A stretch of 37,396 nucleotides of DNA from an uncultured Bacteroides sp. (GCF_947632445.1 NZ_CANRPM010000027.1:1-37396), one strand, 5' to 3'; counted from the stretch's first letter, positions 7,758-15,670 are shown. Program-made: numbers and translations. Notes: a model not told the origin generated them from the sequence alone.

Positions 7758-8300
7758 TTAGACTTCTTTAATCAGCTTCATTCCCCGCTTGATGGCTTCT
7801 TCATTCATAGGAATCAAGTGATGATGGCGTTCTGGCAATGTTTTTTTCAGTCCCTTGATGACATTCTCCAAGGTGACCATAGGTTTGACTTTGAGCAGGC
7901 CGCCTAATACAATCATATTGAAAGCCTTCGCATTATTCATCTCGTTAGCGGCATCCATGGCATCAATGCGGTAGACGTGGATATCCTTGCGTGTAGGTGG
8001 ATTGATGATACCATAACCGTCATAGATGAGCACGCCGCCGGGTTTTACTTTGCTTTCGAACTTCTCTAACGAAGGCTGGTTGAGAATGATGGCGGCATCG
8101 TATTTGCTGAGGATAGGAGAGGATATTTTCTCATCGCTGACGATGACAGTCACATTGGCCGTTCCGCCCCGTTGTTCGGGACCATAGGCGGGCATCCACG
8201 TGACTTCCTTTCCTTCCAGCAGTCCTGAGTAGGCCAGGATTTTTCCCATAGACAGTACGCCTTGTCCGCCGAAGCCTGCTATAATGATTTCTTCCTTCAT
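7758..8300 (-). CDS. 2-oxoacid:ferredoxin oxidoreductase, gamma subunit
   Basis: The 180-residue protein is the gamma subunit of an anaerobic 2-oxoacid:ferredoxin oxidoreductase, which oxidatively decarboxylates 2-oxoacids to acyl-CoA. It starts with the family signature GFGGQGVLSMGKIL (residues 9-22) and has YGPEQRGG (about 39-46), where CoA and the TPP-bound intermediate are handled in homologues. It lies 24 bases after the beta gene in the same operon. Substrate (2-oxoglutarate or branched-chain) cannot be decided from this subunit. Confidence 0.88.
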   Translation of the reverse strand: MKEEIIIAGFGGQGVLSMGKILAYSGLLEGKEVTWMPAYGPEQRGGTANVTVIVSDEKISSPILSKYDAAIILNQPSLEKFESKVKPGGVLIYDGYGIINPPTRKDIHVYRIDAMDAANEMNNAKAFNMIVLGGLLKVKPMVTLENVIKGLKKTLPERHHHLIPMNEEAIKRGMKLIKEV

Positions 8301-8324
8301 AAGAATAAATGTATGTGCTTAGAA

Positions 8325-9086
8325 TTATTTATCTTTTAAATCGCCAAGGGGATAGAAAGGAAACATGTTTTCTTCCATCCATTTGTTGGCTGCAACGGGT
8401 GTCATTTTCCAGCCCGAATTGCAGGTGGAGACAATTTCTATCAAGTTGCTTCCTTTGCCTGCCATAGAGTTTTCGAATGCCTTGCGAATGGCTTTCTTGG
8501 CTCTGCGGATAGCAGGGACGGATTGTACGCTTTGACGGGTGACGTAAGCGGTTCCTTCCAGCTGGGCAGCGATGTCGGCCATCTTTAACGGATAACCATG
8601 CAAATGTACGTCGCGGCCGTAAGGACAAGTGGCGGTCTTCATGCCTATCAGTGTGGTGGGAGCCATTTGTCCGCCGGTCATGCCGTAGATGGCGTTGTTG
8701 ATGAAAATGATGGTGATGTTTTCACCGCGATTCAGTGCGTGGATAGTTTCCGCTGTGCCGATACAGGCCAGGTCGCCGTCGCCTTGATAGGTGAATACGA
8801 GACGGTCCGGCCAAAGGCGCTTGATGGCGGTGGCCAAAGCGGGTGCACGTCCGTGTGCAGCTTCCTGCCAGTCGATGTCCAGATAATTGTAGATGAAGAC
8901 GGCACAGCCTACGGGCGAAATTCCGATAGCCTTTTCTTCCATCCCCATTTCTTCAATGACTTCGGCAATGAGCTTGTGTACCACGCCGTGACTGCATCCG
9001 GGACAATAGTGCATCGGGTTGTCGTTCATCAGCGTCGGTTTCTTGTACACAAGGTTTTCGGGTTTGATGATATCTTCTTTTGTCAT
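8325..9086 (-). CDS. korB: 2-oxoacid:ferredoxin oxidoreductase, beta subunit (KorB-like)
   Basis: This 253-residue subunit binds thiamine pyrophosphate: GDGD at 102-105 and NNAIYGMTGGQ at 130-140 form the TPP/Mg site. The cysteines in CPGC (28-31) and near SPVGCA (61) fit the beta-subunit iron-sulfur ligands. With the alpha, gamma and ferredoxin genes it makes a four-subunit enzyme like archaeal KorABCD. In gut Bacteroides this activity supplies 2-oxoglutarate by reductive carboxylation of succinyl-CoA, or oxidises branched-chain oxoacids. The start is set by a full Shine-Dalgarno site at 9094-9100, seven bases before the ATG. Confidence 0.88.
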   Translation of the reverse strand: MTKEDIIKPENLVYKKPTLMNDNPMHYCPGCSHGVVHKLIAEVIEEMGMEEKAIGISPVGCAVFIYNYLDIDWQEAAHGRAPALATAIKRLWPDRLVFTYQGDGDLACIGTAETIHALNRGENITIIFINNAIYGMTGGQMAPTTLIGMKTATCPYGRDVHLHGYPLKMADIAAQLEGTAYVTRQSVQSVPAIRRAKKAIRKAFENSMAGKGSNLIEIVSTCNSGWKMTPVAANKWMEENMFPFYPLGDLKDK

Positions 9087-9093
9087 AATTGTT

Positions 9094-9100
9094 CCTCCTT
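9094..9100 (-). promoter_or_regulatory. Strong Shine-Dalgarno site for the beta subunit
   Basis: The minus strand reads AAGGAGG, sharing the TAA stop bases of the 56-residue membrane protein. The overlap suggests that translation of the small protein and of the beta subunit is coupled. Confidence 0.7.
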
Positions 9101-9269
9101 ATCTGTTGCTAAATCGTATGAAGAACTCCACCACCTTGAAGAAAATGGCTGCCGAGCAGACGTAGACGAAGGTCATAAAATCGTCTGTCAGAAAATAGGT
9201 GGCGACGGCGGCTGCGGCCAGCACGAGGAAGATGATGTTCAGTACGTTTCTTATTTTATCTGTTTCCAT
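9099..9269 (-). CDS. 56-residue two-helix membrane protein in the oxidoreductase operon
   Basis: Translating 9269 down to 9099 gives METDKIRNVLNII through to FFIRFSNR and a TAA stop. The protein has a basic start, a hydrophobic helix at about 10-27, a short acidic turn (TDDF) and a second hydrophobic helix at about 32-50. It sits exactly between the alpha and beta genes with a 12-base gap on each side. Its stop overlaps the beta-subunit Shine-Dalgarno site, which strongly suggests a real gene. It could anchor the complex to the membrane, but its function is unknown and I recognise no family. Confidence 0.75.
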   Translation of the reverse strand: METDKIRNVLNIIFLVLAAAAVATYFLTDDFMTFVYVCSAAIFFKVVEFFIRFSNR

Positions 9270-9281
9270 CGGGCGAATACA

Positions 9282-10370
9282 TTATTCATTGATGATAATC
9301 TTTTCTTTCAGGGCGGCTACGATTTCGTCGGGATCGGGAACGATACCTCCCAGACGGCCGAAATGTTCGACGCGTACTTTGCCGTTGACAGCCAGGCGGA
9401 CGTCTTCGATCATCTGTCCGGCGTTCAATTCGGTTACCAGTATGCCTTTCACTTTTTCTGCGCAGGCGGCAATAGCTTGGGTAGGGAAGGGCCAGAGGGT
9501 GATGGGGCGCAGGATGCCTACTTTGAAGCCTTCTTCGCGGGCCAGTTCCATCGCTTTCTGTCCGATACGAGCCATGGATCCGAATGCTACAATGAGATAG
9601 TCGGCATCTTCGCAGTTGATTTCTTCGAAGCGAACTTCATTCTCTTCAATCTGACGGTATTTTGCCTGGAAGCGGATGTTGTTTTTCTCCATTTCTTCGG
9701 GCTTCAGTTCCAGCGATGTGATGATGTTGGGTTTGCGCCCTTTTGTCTTGCCGGTTGTAGCCCAAGGGCATTGGGCGATGACTTCTGCATCGGTGCGGCG
9801 CGGCTTGGCGGGCGGGAGCACTACTTTCTCCATCATTTGTCCGATGACGCCGTCGGCCAGGATAATGGCCGGATTGCGGTATTTGAAAGCCAGCTCGAAA
9901 GCAAGGCCAACGAAGTCGGCCATTTCCTGCACGGAGGCCGGAGCCAGGGCGATGAGGCGGTAGTCGCCGTGTCCGCCACCCTTCACGGTCTGGAAATAGT
10001 CGGCCTGGCTGGGTTGGATGGTGCCTAATCCGGGACCACCGCGCATGACGTTCACGACGAGGCAGGGCAGTTCGGCACCGGCCAGATAAGAGATGCCTTC
10101 CTGTTTCAGGCTGATACCGGGACTGGACGAGGAGGTCATCACCATCTTTCCGCTTCCGGCACCGCCGTACACCATATTGATTGCGGCCACTTCGCTTTCG
10201 GCCTGCAACACCACCATGCCGGTAGTTTCCCAGGGCTTCAGTTCGGCCAGCGTTTCCATTACTTCCGATTGGGGAGTTATCGGGTAACCGAAGTATCCGT
10301 CGACTCCGCAACGGATGGCAGCGTGGGCGATGGCTTCGTTCCCTTTCATTAATACTACTTCTTCTGCCAT
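9282..10370 (-). CDS. korA: 2-oxoacid:ferredoxin oxidoreductase, alpha subunit (KorA/VorB-like)
   Basis: The 362-residue protein carries the pyrimidine-binding TPP domain (GYFGYPITPQSEVMETLAE, residues 27-45), the TSSSSPGISLKQEGI loop (about 79-93) and the CoA-side motif RGGPGLGTIQPSQAD (about 109-123). The C-terminal third (from about 250) is the transketolase-C-like domain (VAFGSMAR). Automated annotation often calls this subunit VorB (3-methyl-2-oxobutanoate dehydrogenase); the four-gene set equally fits 2-oxoglutarate:ferredoxin oxidoreductase. It lies 15 bases after the ferredoxin gene. Confidence 0.88.
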   Translation of the reverse strand: MAEEVVLMKGNEAIAHAAIRCGVDGYFGYPITPQSEVMETLAELKPWETTGMVVLQAESEVAAINMVYGGAGSGKMVMTSSSSPGISLKQEGISYLAGAELPCLVVNVMRGGPGLGTIQPSQADYFQTVKGGGHGDYRLIALAPASVQEMADFVGLAFELAFKYRNPAIILADGVIGQMMEKVVLPPAKPRRTDAEVIAQCPWATTGKTKGRKPNIITSLELKPEEMEKNNIRFQAKYRQIEENEVRFEEINCEDADYLIVAFGSMARIGQKAMELAREEGFKVGILRPITLWPFPTQAIAACAEKVKGILVTELNAGQMIEDVRLAVNGKVRVEHFGRLGGIVPDPDEIVAALKEKIIINE

Positions 10371-10385
10371 ATTGTTTACTTGTTT

Positions 10386-10613
10386 TTATTCGACTTTGAC
10401 TTTATAGACCGAGATACAGCCGTCGGGGCAGACGGTGGCGCACGATGTGCAGCCGTTGCAGGTATCCTCCAGTATCTGGTGCGCATAATTATATCCTTTG
10501 ATGTTCACTTCCCTGCTGAGGGCTATCACGTGGAGAGGACAGGCCACGACACAGAGGCTGCATCCCTTGCAGCGTTCGGTGTCCACTCTGATTGCTCCTT
10601 TGATTTTTGCCAT
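10386..10613 (-). CDS. 2[4Fe-4S] ferredoxin subunit of the oxidoreductase
   Basis: This 75-residue protein has two CxxCxxCxxxC clusters: Cys15/18/21/25 and Cys52/55/58/62, each followed by Pro. They bind two [4Fe-4S] centres that take electrons from the TPP site. Its position just before the alpha gene, and its size, fit the delta subunit (KorD/VorC-like) of this enzyme class. It is 23 bases downstream of the TPR gene. Confidence 0.88.
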   Translation of the reverse strand: MAKIKGAIRVDTERCKGCSLCVVACPLHVIALSREVNIKGYNYAHQILEDTCNGCTSCATVCPDGCISVYKVKVE

Positions 10614-10636
10614 AATAGATGTTCCTCTTGTCTTTA

Positions 10637-10912
10637 TTATTGATTATACATGTCTTTGTTGTAGAAATTCAGGATGTCCATCACCATCGCGTGGGCGTTT
10701 TTGGCGGGGCTGTCGGGATTGATGTCCATCGCGCGGCGGTAGTTGTTCAGCGCCTGCTGCCAGTTGCCTTGCTTGCGCCAAGCGTTTCCGCAGAGGTAGT
10801 AGGCCTGGTCCCGGTGTTCGGAGGAGGTCTGGAGGAAGAGATCCAGTTCTTTGATGGCCAGTTCCGTCTCTCCCCGGCTGATTAGTTCTTTGATGGTATC
10901 CAGTTTCTCCAT
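10637..10912 (-). CDS. Small tetratricopeptide-repeat protein, first gene of the operon
   Basis: The protein has 91 residues from ATG 10912. A frame open to 10936 adds eight residues, but those codons overlap the -7 promoter box, so the downstream start is preferred. It contains about two TPR helix-turn-helix units, with the characteristic YYLCGNAWRKQGNWQQALNNY pattern at residues 38-58. It has no signal peptide and is cytosolic. It opens the oxidoreductase operon and might help assemble or scaffold the enzyme (inference). Confidence 0.8.
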   Translation of the reverse strand: MEKLDTIKELISRGETELAIKELDLFLQTSSEHRDQAYYLCGNAWRKQGNWQQALNNYRRAMDINPDSPAKNAHAMVMDILNFYNKDMYNQ

Positions 10913-10933
10913 ATTCAATCGCTTTTGGATGTA

Positions 10934-10966
10934 CAAAGGTAGCTTTTTATCTCGGACATGTGCATC
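10934..10966 (-). promoter_or_regulatory. Promoter of the oxidoreductase operon
   Basis: TACCTTTG on the minus strand (10934-10941) is the -7 box. At 21 bases upstream the -33 position reads GATG (10963-10966) instead of TTTG. The short leader ends at ATG 10912. Confidence 0.55.
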
Positions 10967-10997
10967 TTCGGATATTAAAATATAAAAAAACGGATGG

Positions 10998-11050
10998 AAA
11001 AAGCACGCCCGAAGTCCGGCGATATTATCATTCTGTCGGGACTTCGGGCG
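10998..11050 (-). terminator. Rho-independent terminator after the GH28 gene
   Basis: Bases 11006-11017 (CGCCCGAAGTCC) pair perfectly with 11039-11050, and five T residues follow within a few bases on the minus strand. It lies 24 bases after the stop at 11074. Confidence 0.85.
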
Positions 11051-11073
11051 CGGCTTCTCCGGGATGCCGGCGT

Positions 11074-12477
11074 CTACCGGACAAGTTGTCCGTTGATGTA
11101 GAGATTTCGGAACGTTACGTCGCGTGCGCCCCGAATATCGTTGCCGCCCCGGCCGACGTTGTCGAAGCGGCAGTCTTCCACACTGACGTTGCTGACGTGA
11201 CTGTCGTCGTCCAGACCGATGATGAGCACGCCCAGTTCGCTTTTCCGGCAGGTGACGTTCTTCAGGTGAACATTGCGCACGACGGGATCGTAGCCGCGCC
11301 GGCAGCGTTCACGGTTTTCGTATTGCAGGTTGATGCGCAGGACGGCTTCGCGGCACTGGCCGACGGTGACGTTGCGCACGAAGATGTTTTCAATCAGTCC
11401 GCCCCGGCAGGTGCTGGTCTTGATGCGGATGACGCGTTCCAGGTCGGGGCTGTCCATGCGGCAGTTCTCGACGTAAAGGTTGCGGTAGCCGCCGGAGATT
11501 TCGCTGCCTATCACCACGCCCCCGTGCCCGTTCTTCATCAGGCAGTTGCGCACGATGATGTTTTCGCTGGGGATGTTCCAGCGGCGCCCGTCCTGGTTGC
11601 GCCCGGACTTGATGGCGATGCAGTCGTCGCCCGTGTCGAACGTGCAGCCCTCGATGAGTACATTCTTGCACGACTCAGGGTCGCAGCCGTCGCCGTTGGG
11701 GCCCCGGTTGTAGACGTGGACGCCTTTCACCGTCAGGCTCTCGCAGAATAGGGGATGGATGACCCAGAAGGGCGAATTGAGCAGCGTGACGTCTTCGATG
11801 AGCACCCGGCGGCAGGCGTAGAGGTTGATGAGCTGCGGGCGCAGGCCGTCGTCGGGCGTCATGACGCGCCGGTAGACGGGAGTCGACGTCTCGCCGTACA
11901 TCAGCAGACGTTCGCGGCCGCCGTTGCGCTGTGCCGTCATGCCTTCTTTCCAGCCGTACTTGGCCGCGCCGCACATGGGCCACCACGTGTCCATTGACCC
12001 CTGGCCGTCGATGACGCCTTTGCCGGTGACGGCGATGTTCGTTTCGCCGCAGGCGTAGATGAGGGGATGGGCGTTGTAGCAGTCGATGCCCTCCCAGCGC
12101 GTCAGGACGGCGGGGAAATAGAGGCTCTGGTCGGTGGAGAAGCGCAGGACGGCGCCTTCGGACACGTGCAGGCGGACGTTGCTCTTCAGCGTCAGCGGGC
12201 CGGTGTAGAACGTGTCGGCGGGGACGACGACCGTGCCGCCTCCTTCCAGACTGCACGTCGTGATGGCGCGGTTGATGGCTTCGTGGCAGGGCGCGTCGGG
12301 CGTGCGGGGACGTGCGCCGAAGTCGGTGATGAGGTAGCGGCGGTCGGCGAAAACGGGACGTTCGATTTGTTTCTCGATTTCGGCACAGGCTTCGAAGGCT
12401 TTTTCAAAGTCGACCGGTCCGGCAGCCGCAAGGGCGGAGCAGAGCAGCAGGCCGGCACAGAGGAGTTTTCCTTTCAT
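11074..12477 (-). CDS. Secreted glycoside hydrolase family 28 (polygalacturonase-like)
   Basis: GH28 enzymes are right-handed beta-helix hydrolases that cut galacturonic-acid linkages in pectin. The 467-residue protein has a signal peptide (about 1-19), the N-terminal ITDFGARP segment at 50-57, then the GH28 active-site set: NGDGCD (261-266), TGDD (282-285), GHGG (317-320) and RIK (351-353). The frame is open upstream to 13068, but that extension is made of the tandem-repeat array; ATG 12477 starts directly with the signal peptide and is 25 bases from the predicted start point of a promoter. No SusC/SusD or other pectinases lie beside it. It is very GC-rich. Exo- versus endo-activity and exact substrate are not resolved. 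Confidence 0.88.
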   Translation of the reverse strand: MKGKLLCAGLLLCSALAAAGPVDFEKAFEACAEIEKQIERPVFADRRYLITDFGARPRTPDAPCHEAINRAITTCSLEGGGTVVVPADTFYTGPLTLKSNVRLHVSEGAVLRFSTDQSLYFPAVLTRWEGIDCYNAHPLIYACGETNIAVTGKGVIDGQGSMDTWWPMCGAAKYGWKEGMTAQRNGGRERLLMYGETSTPVYRRVMTPDDGLRPQLINLYACRRVLIEDVTLLNSPFWVIHPLFCESLTVKGVHVYNRGPNGDGCDPESCKNVLIEGCTFDTGDDCIAIKSGRNQDGRRWNIPSENIIVRNCLMKNGHGGVVIGSEISGGYRNLYVENCRMDSPDLERVIRIKTSTCRGGLIENIFVRNVTVGQCREAVLRINLQYENRERCRRGYDPVVRNVHLKNVTCRKSELGVLIIGLDDDSHVSNVSVEDCRFDNVGRGGNDIRGARDVTFRNLYINGQLVR

Positions 12478-12508
12478 GGCGTTTCTGATGTTATGGTTTG
12501 TTTTTGCG

Positions 12509-12539
12509 CAAAGATAAGCATCTGCGGCCGATATGCAGA
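12509..12539 (-). promoter_or_regulatory. Promoter of the GH28 gene
   Basis: A perfect TATCTTTG -7 box on the minus strand (12509-12516) is followed 19 bases upstream by TCTG (12536-12539), a partial match to the -33 box. The leader to ATG 12477 is about 25 bases. Confidence 0.55.
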
Positions 12540-12630
12540 GCGTTTTTTGACGGAAAGGGTGCAGTTTTTGACAAACCGGTCGCAAAGGCGCTTCTGATGT
12601 CCGCGAAAACTCGCGCAGCGTGCGGAACAA

Positions 12631-12967
12631 AATCCCGAAGCCCGGAAATCTTCCTGCACGTTGCAGGACGTTTTCCCAAAGCCCGGAAACCTTCCTGCGC
12701 TCTGCAGGACGTTTTCCCGAAGCCCGGAAACCTTCCTGCGCTCTGCAGGGCGTTTTCCCGAAGCTGGAAATCTTCCTGCGCTCTGCAGGACGTTTTCCCA
12801 GAGCTGGAAACCTTCCTGCGCTCTGCAGGGCGTTTTCCCAAAGCCCGGAAACCTTCCTGCGCTCTGCAGGGCGTTTTCCCGAAGCTGGAAACCTTCCTGC
12901 GCTCTGCAGGGCGTTTTCCCGAAGCTGGAAATCTTCCTGCACGTTGCAGGACGTTTTCCCGATTTGC
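12631..12967. repeat. 40/41-bp palindromic tandem repeat array
   Basis: Full units start at 12650, 12691, 12732, 12772, 12812, 12853 and 12893 (41, 41, 40, 40, 41, 40, 40 bases), with a half unit before and a partial unit after (from 12933). Each unit holds two inverted repeats: CCTGC-5-GCAGG, and GTTTTCC paired with GGAAAC around a seven-base spacer. Two subtypes differ by AAGCCCGG versus AAGCTGG. The first and last copies share the loop ACGTT, whereas all internal copies have GCTCT. There are no unique spacers, so it is not CRISPR. The absence of stop codons creates spurious long reading frames on both strands. Confidence 0.9.
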
Positions 12968-12989
12968 GGCGGGGCGTTTCCGACAGGAG

Positions 12990-13058
12990 AAAAAAAACGC
13001 GGACGGGAACGCGGATGTACCGGCAGAAGTACCGGTTTTCTCCGCGCGTCCGTCCGCG
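12990..13058 (-). terminator. Rho-independent terminator of the tkt-rpiB operon
   Basis: Bases 12998-13006 (CGCGGACGG) pair perfectly with 13050-13058 and eight T residues follow on the minus strand. An alternative stem pairs GGAGAAAA (12986-12993) with TTTTCTCC (13036-13043), so two folds compete. It lies 44 bases after the rpiB stop. Confidence 0.75.
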
Positions 13059-13101
13059 CAGGTCGCAAATGAAATCGGAAATCGGAATTCGGAACCCTTT
13101 C

Positions 13102-13539
13102 TCAGCCTTTCACCGGGATTTTGTCAATCCGCCGCTGGTGGCGTCCGCCTTCGAAGCCGGTGGCGAAAAACTCGGTCATAATGCGGTCGGCCTCCTCGCA
13201 GGTGATGAAGCGGCCCGGCATGACGAGCACGTTGGCGTCGTTGTGCCGGCGTGCCAGACCGGCAATCTCAGGTATCCAGCAGATGGCGGCCCGGATGCCC
13301 TGATGCTTGTTCAGGGTGATGCCGATGCCTTCGCCGCTGCCGCAGATGGCGATGCCGGGGTAGCATTCGCCCGCCTCGACGGCCAAAGCCAGGGGGTGGG
13401 CGAAGTCGGGATAGTCACAGCTCTCGGCGGTATAGGTGCCGAAGTCCTTGTAAGCCCAGCCGCGGGCGTCGAGCCACTGCCTGACGTACTGTTTCAGCCC
13501 GAAGCCTGCGTGGTCGGATGCTAAACCTATTGTTTTCAT
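13102..13539 (-). CDS. rpiB: Ribose-5-phosphate isomerase B
   Basis: It interconverts ribose 5-phosphate and ribulose 5-phosphate in the pentose phosphate pathway. The 145-residue protein has the RpiB marks: LASDHAG (6-12) with Asp9 and His10, the catalytic Cys66 in ICGSGEGIGI, NKHQGIRA (77-84) and RRHNDANVLVMPGR (97-110, with His99). It starts six bases after the tkt stop, so it is co-transcribed with the enzyme that uses its product. Members of this fold can also act on allose or galactose phosphates, but the tkt context supports ribose. Confidence 0.93.
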   Translation of the reverse strand: MKTIGLASDHAGFGLKQYVRQWLDARGWAYKDFGTYTAESCDYPDFAHPLALAVEAGECYPGIAICGSGEGIGITLNKHQGIRAAICWIPEIAGLARRHNDANVLVMPGRFITCEEADRIMTEFFATGFEGGRHQRRIDKIPVKG

Positions 13540-13545
13540 GTCATT

Positions 13546-15555
13546 TCAGAGCATTTCTTTCACTTGTTTGCAGACATTGTCGGCGGTGAAGCCCAGCTTC
13601 TCGTCGAGCACCTTGTAGGGGGCGGAGTAGCCGAACGAGGGCAGTCCCCACACTTTGCCGTTGGCTCCCACAAGGCCTTCTAAAGTGATGGGCAGGCCGG
13701 CGGTGAGGCCGAAGACTTTGGCTCCGGCGGGGATGACGCTCTCCTGATATGCCTTGTCCTGACTGCGGAAGAGACCTTCGGAGGGCACGGAGACGACGCG
13801 CACCTTCACGCCGTCCCGGCGGAGCAGTTCGGCTCCTGCCACGAGGGTGGCGACTTCCGACCCGGAGGCTACGAGCACCACGTCGGCGTCGGTGTCGGAG
13901 CCGGCCACGATGTAGGCGCCGCGTGCCGTCTGCGTGTAGTCGTTTCCGGCGGGCAGGTTCGTGATGTTCTGGCGCGAGAAGATGAGGGCCGTCGGGGTGG
14001 CGGTGTTCTCCATGGCCAGTCGCCAGGCCTCGGTGGTCTCTTCGGCATCGGCGGGTCGGAGCACCAGCATGGAGTTGTGCCCCTTGTGGTTTTTCAGTTT
14101 TTCCATCAGACGGATTTGGGCTTCCTGTTCCACAGGCTCGTGCGTCGGCCCGTCTTCGCCTACGCGGAAAGCGTCGTGTGTCCAGATGAATTTGACGGGC
14201 ACTTCCATCAGAGCGGCCATGCGCACGGCCGGCTTCATGTAGTCGGAGAAGACAAAGAACGTGCCGCAGGCGGGGATGACGCCGCCGTGCAGGGCCATAC
14301 CGATGCAGCAGCAGGCCATCGTCAGCTCGGATACGCCTGCCTGGAAGAAGGCGCCGCTGAAGTCGCCCTTTCGGAAGGCGTGGGTCTTCTTCAGGAAGCC
14401 GTCGGTCTTGTCGGAGTTGGAGAGGTCGGCAGAAGCTACCACCATGTTTTCCACCTGCGTGGCCAGTGCGCCCAGTACGGTGGCCGATGCAGCCCGCGTG
14501 GCGATGTCGGGTTTCTGGGCGATGGCGGCCCAGTCTACTTTCGGCGCTTTGCCTGCGAAGAACCGTGCCAGCTTGGCGGCCTGTTCAGGATTGGCCTCGG
14601 CCCATTCGGCTTGGGCTGCGTGGCGCCCGGCCACAATCTTGCGCAGCTCTTCGGCGCGGCGTGCGTAGAGCCCGGCTACTTCGGGGAAGATGACAAACGG
14701 ATTTTCGGGATCGCCGCCTAAGTTCTTGACGGTGTTGACGTATGCGTCGCCGCCGAGCGGAGCGCCGTGAGTGGCACAGTCGGCCTCGTAGCAGCTTCCG
14801 TCGGCCCTGCGGGCTCCCTTGCCCATGACGGTGTGGCCGATGATGAGGGTGGGGCGCTCCGTCTCGGCCTTGGCTTCGGTCAGGGCGCGGCGTATTTCGT
14901 CGGGGTCGTTCCCGTTGATGCAGATGACTTTCCATCCCCAGGATTCGTATTTCTTGGCCGTATTTTCGCACGTCACGGCTTGGGTCTCGGTAGAAAGCTG
15001 GATGTCGTTGGCGTCGTAGAACATGATGAGATTGTCCAGTCCCAGCGTTCCGGCGATGCGTCCGCTGCCCTGCGAGATTTCTTCCTGCACGCCGCCGTCG
15101 GAGATGTAGGCGTAAATCGTCTGGTTCATCACTTCGCCGAAGCGTGCCTTCAGGAATTTGGCTGCGATGGCGGCTCCTACGGCAAACGTGTGTCCCTGTC
15201 CCAAGGGGCCCGACGTGTTTTCGATGCCGCGCATGACGTCGCGTTCGGGGTGTCCCGGCGTGGGGCTTCCCCATTGGCGGAATTCTTTCAGTTCGTCGAG
15301 TGTGAACTTGCCCGTCAAGGCCAGTTGCGAATAGAGCATGGGCGACATGTGTCCCGGATCGAGAAAGAAGCGGTCGCGTCCCTCCCATGCAGGCCTTTCG
15401 GGATCGTATATCAGAAATTCGGAAAACAGTACGTTTATAAAGTCGGCACCGCCCATTGCGCCGCCGGGATGTCCCGACTTGGCTTTCTCTACCATGGAGG
15501 CGGCAAGGATGCGGATGTTGTCTGCCGCGCGGTTCATTAGCTTGTTGTCGTTCAT
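13546..15555 (-). CDS. tkt: Transketolase
   Basis: Transketolase moves two-carbon units between sugar phosphates in the non-oxidative pentose phosphate pathway. In Bacteroides it also serves pentose breakdown. The 669-residue, full-length protein shows the family marks: SGHPGG (27-32), GPLGQG (116-121), the TPP segment from ISDGGVQEE (151-159) to DAND (181-184), and GEDGPTHEPVEQ in the pyrimidine domain. It is GC-rich like its GH28 neighbour, and is the first gene of a tkt-rpiB pair with its own promoter. Confidence 0.95.
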   Translation of the reverse strand: MNDNKLMNRAADNIRILAASMVEKAKSGHPGGAMGGADFINVLFSEFLIYDPERPAWEGRDRFFLDPGHMSPMLYSQLALTGKFTLDELKEFRQWGSPTPGHPERDVMRGIENTSGPLGQGHTFAVGAAIAAKFLKARFGEVMNQTIYAYISDGGVQEEISQGSGRIAGTLGLDNLIMFYDANDIQLSTETQAVTCENTAKKYESWGWKVICINGNDPDEIRRALTEAKAETERPTLIIGHTVMGKGARRADGSCYEADCATHGAPLGGDAYVNTVKNLGGDPENPFVIFPEVAGLYARRAEELRKIVAGRHAAQAEWAEANPEQAAKLARFFAGKAPKVDWAAIAQKPDIATRAASATVLGALATQVENMVVASADLSNSDKTDGFLKKTHAFRKGDFSGAFFQAGVSELTMACCCIGMALHGGVIPACGTFFVFSDYMKPAVRMAALMEVPVKFIWTHDAFRVGEDGPTHEPVEQEAQIRLMEKLKNHKGHNSMLVLRPADAEETTEAWRLAMENTATPTALIFSRQNITNLPAGNDYTQTARGAYIVAGSDTDADVVLVASGSEVATLVAGAELLRRDGVKVRVVSVPSEGLFRSQDKAYQESVIPAGAKVFGLTAGLPITLEGLVGANGKVWGLPSFGYSAPYKVLDEKLGFTADNVCKQVKEML

Positions 15556-15592
15556 GTTTAAACAGTTTATAGGTTTATCTTTTTCGCACGGA

Positions 15593-15624
15593 CAAAGATA
15601 GGCTTTTATGTGTGAATATCCATC
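15593..15624 (-). promoter_or_regulatory. Promoter of tkt-rpiB
   Basis: A perfect TATCTTTG -7 box lies on the minus strand at 15593-15600. The -33 position, 20 bases upstream, reads GATG (15621-15624). Confidence 0.55.
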
Positions 15625-15670
15625 GCCCCTGCGTGTCTTTTTTACTGTGCGGAAATGTGACTTAAGAAAA

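Noticed and set aside
8598..10028. 476-residue + strand frame
   Set aside because: It is antisense to the alpha and beta oxidoreductase genes, rich in His, Cys and Phe, with no start context or family motif.
10960..11751. 263-residue + strand frame
   Set aside because: It is antisense to GH28 in GC-rich DNA, with Ala/Val/Asp-rich low-complexity sequence.
12631..12967. CRISPR array
   Set aside because: There are no unique spacers between the repeats and no cas genes nearby.
11074..13068. A 664-residue version of the GH28 protein
   Set aside because: The extra 197 residues are translated tandem repeat and promoter; the signal peptide begins at ATG 12477.
12498..13524. Three + strand frames (150, 227 and 287 residues) and minus-strand frames of 116 or more residues with repeating FPKPGNLPAL-type sequence that look like a repeat protein
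   Set aside because: The units are 40/41 bases, not multiples of three, so the same peptide recurs in shifting frames on both strands; this is the non-coding tandem array.
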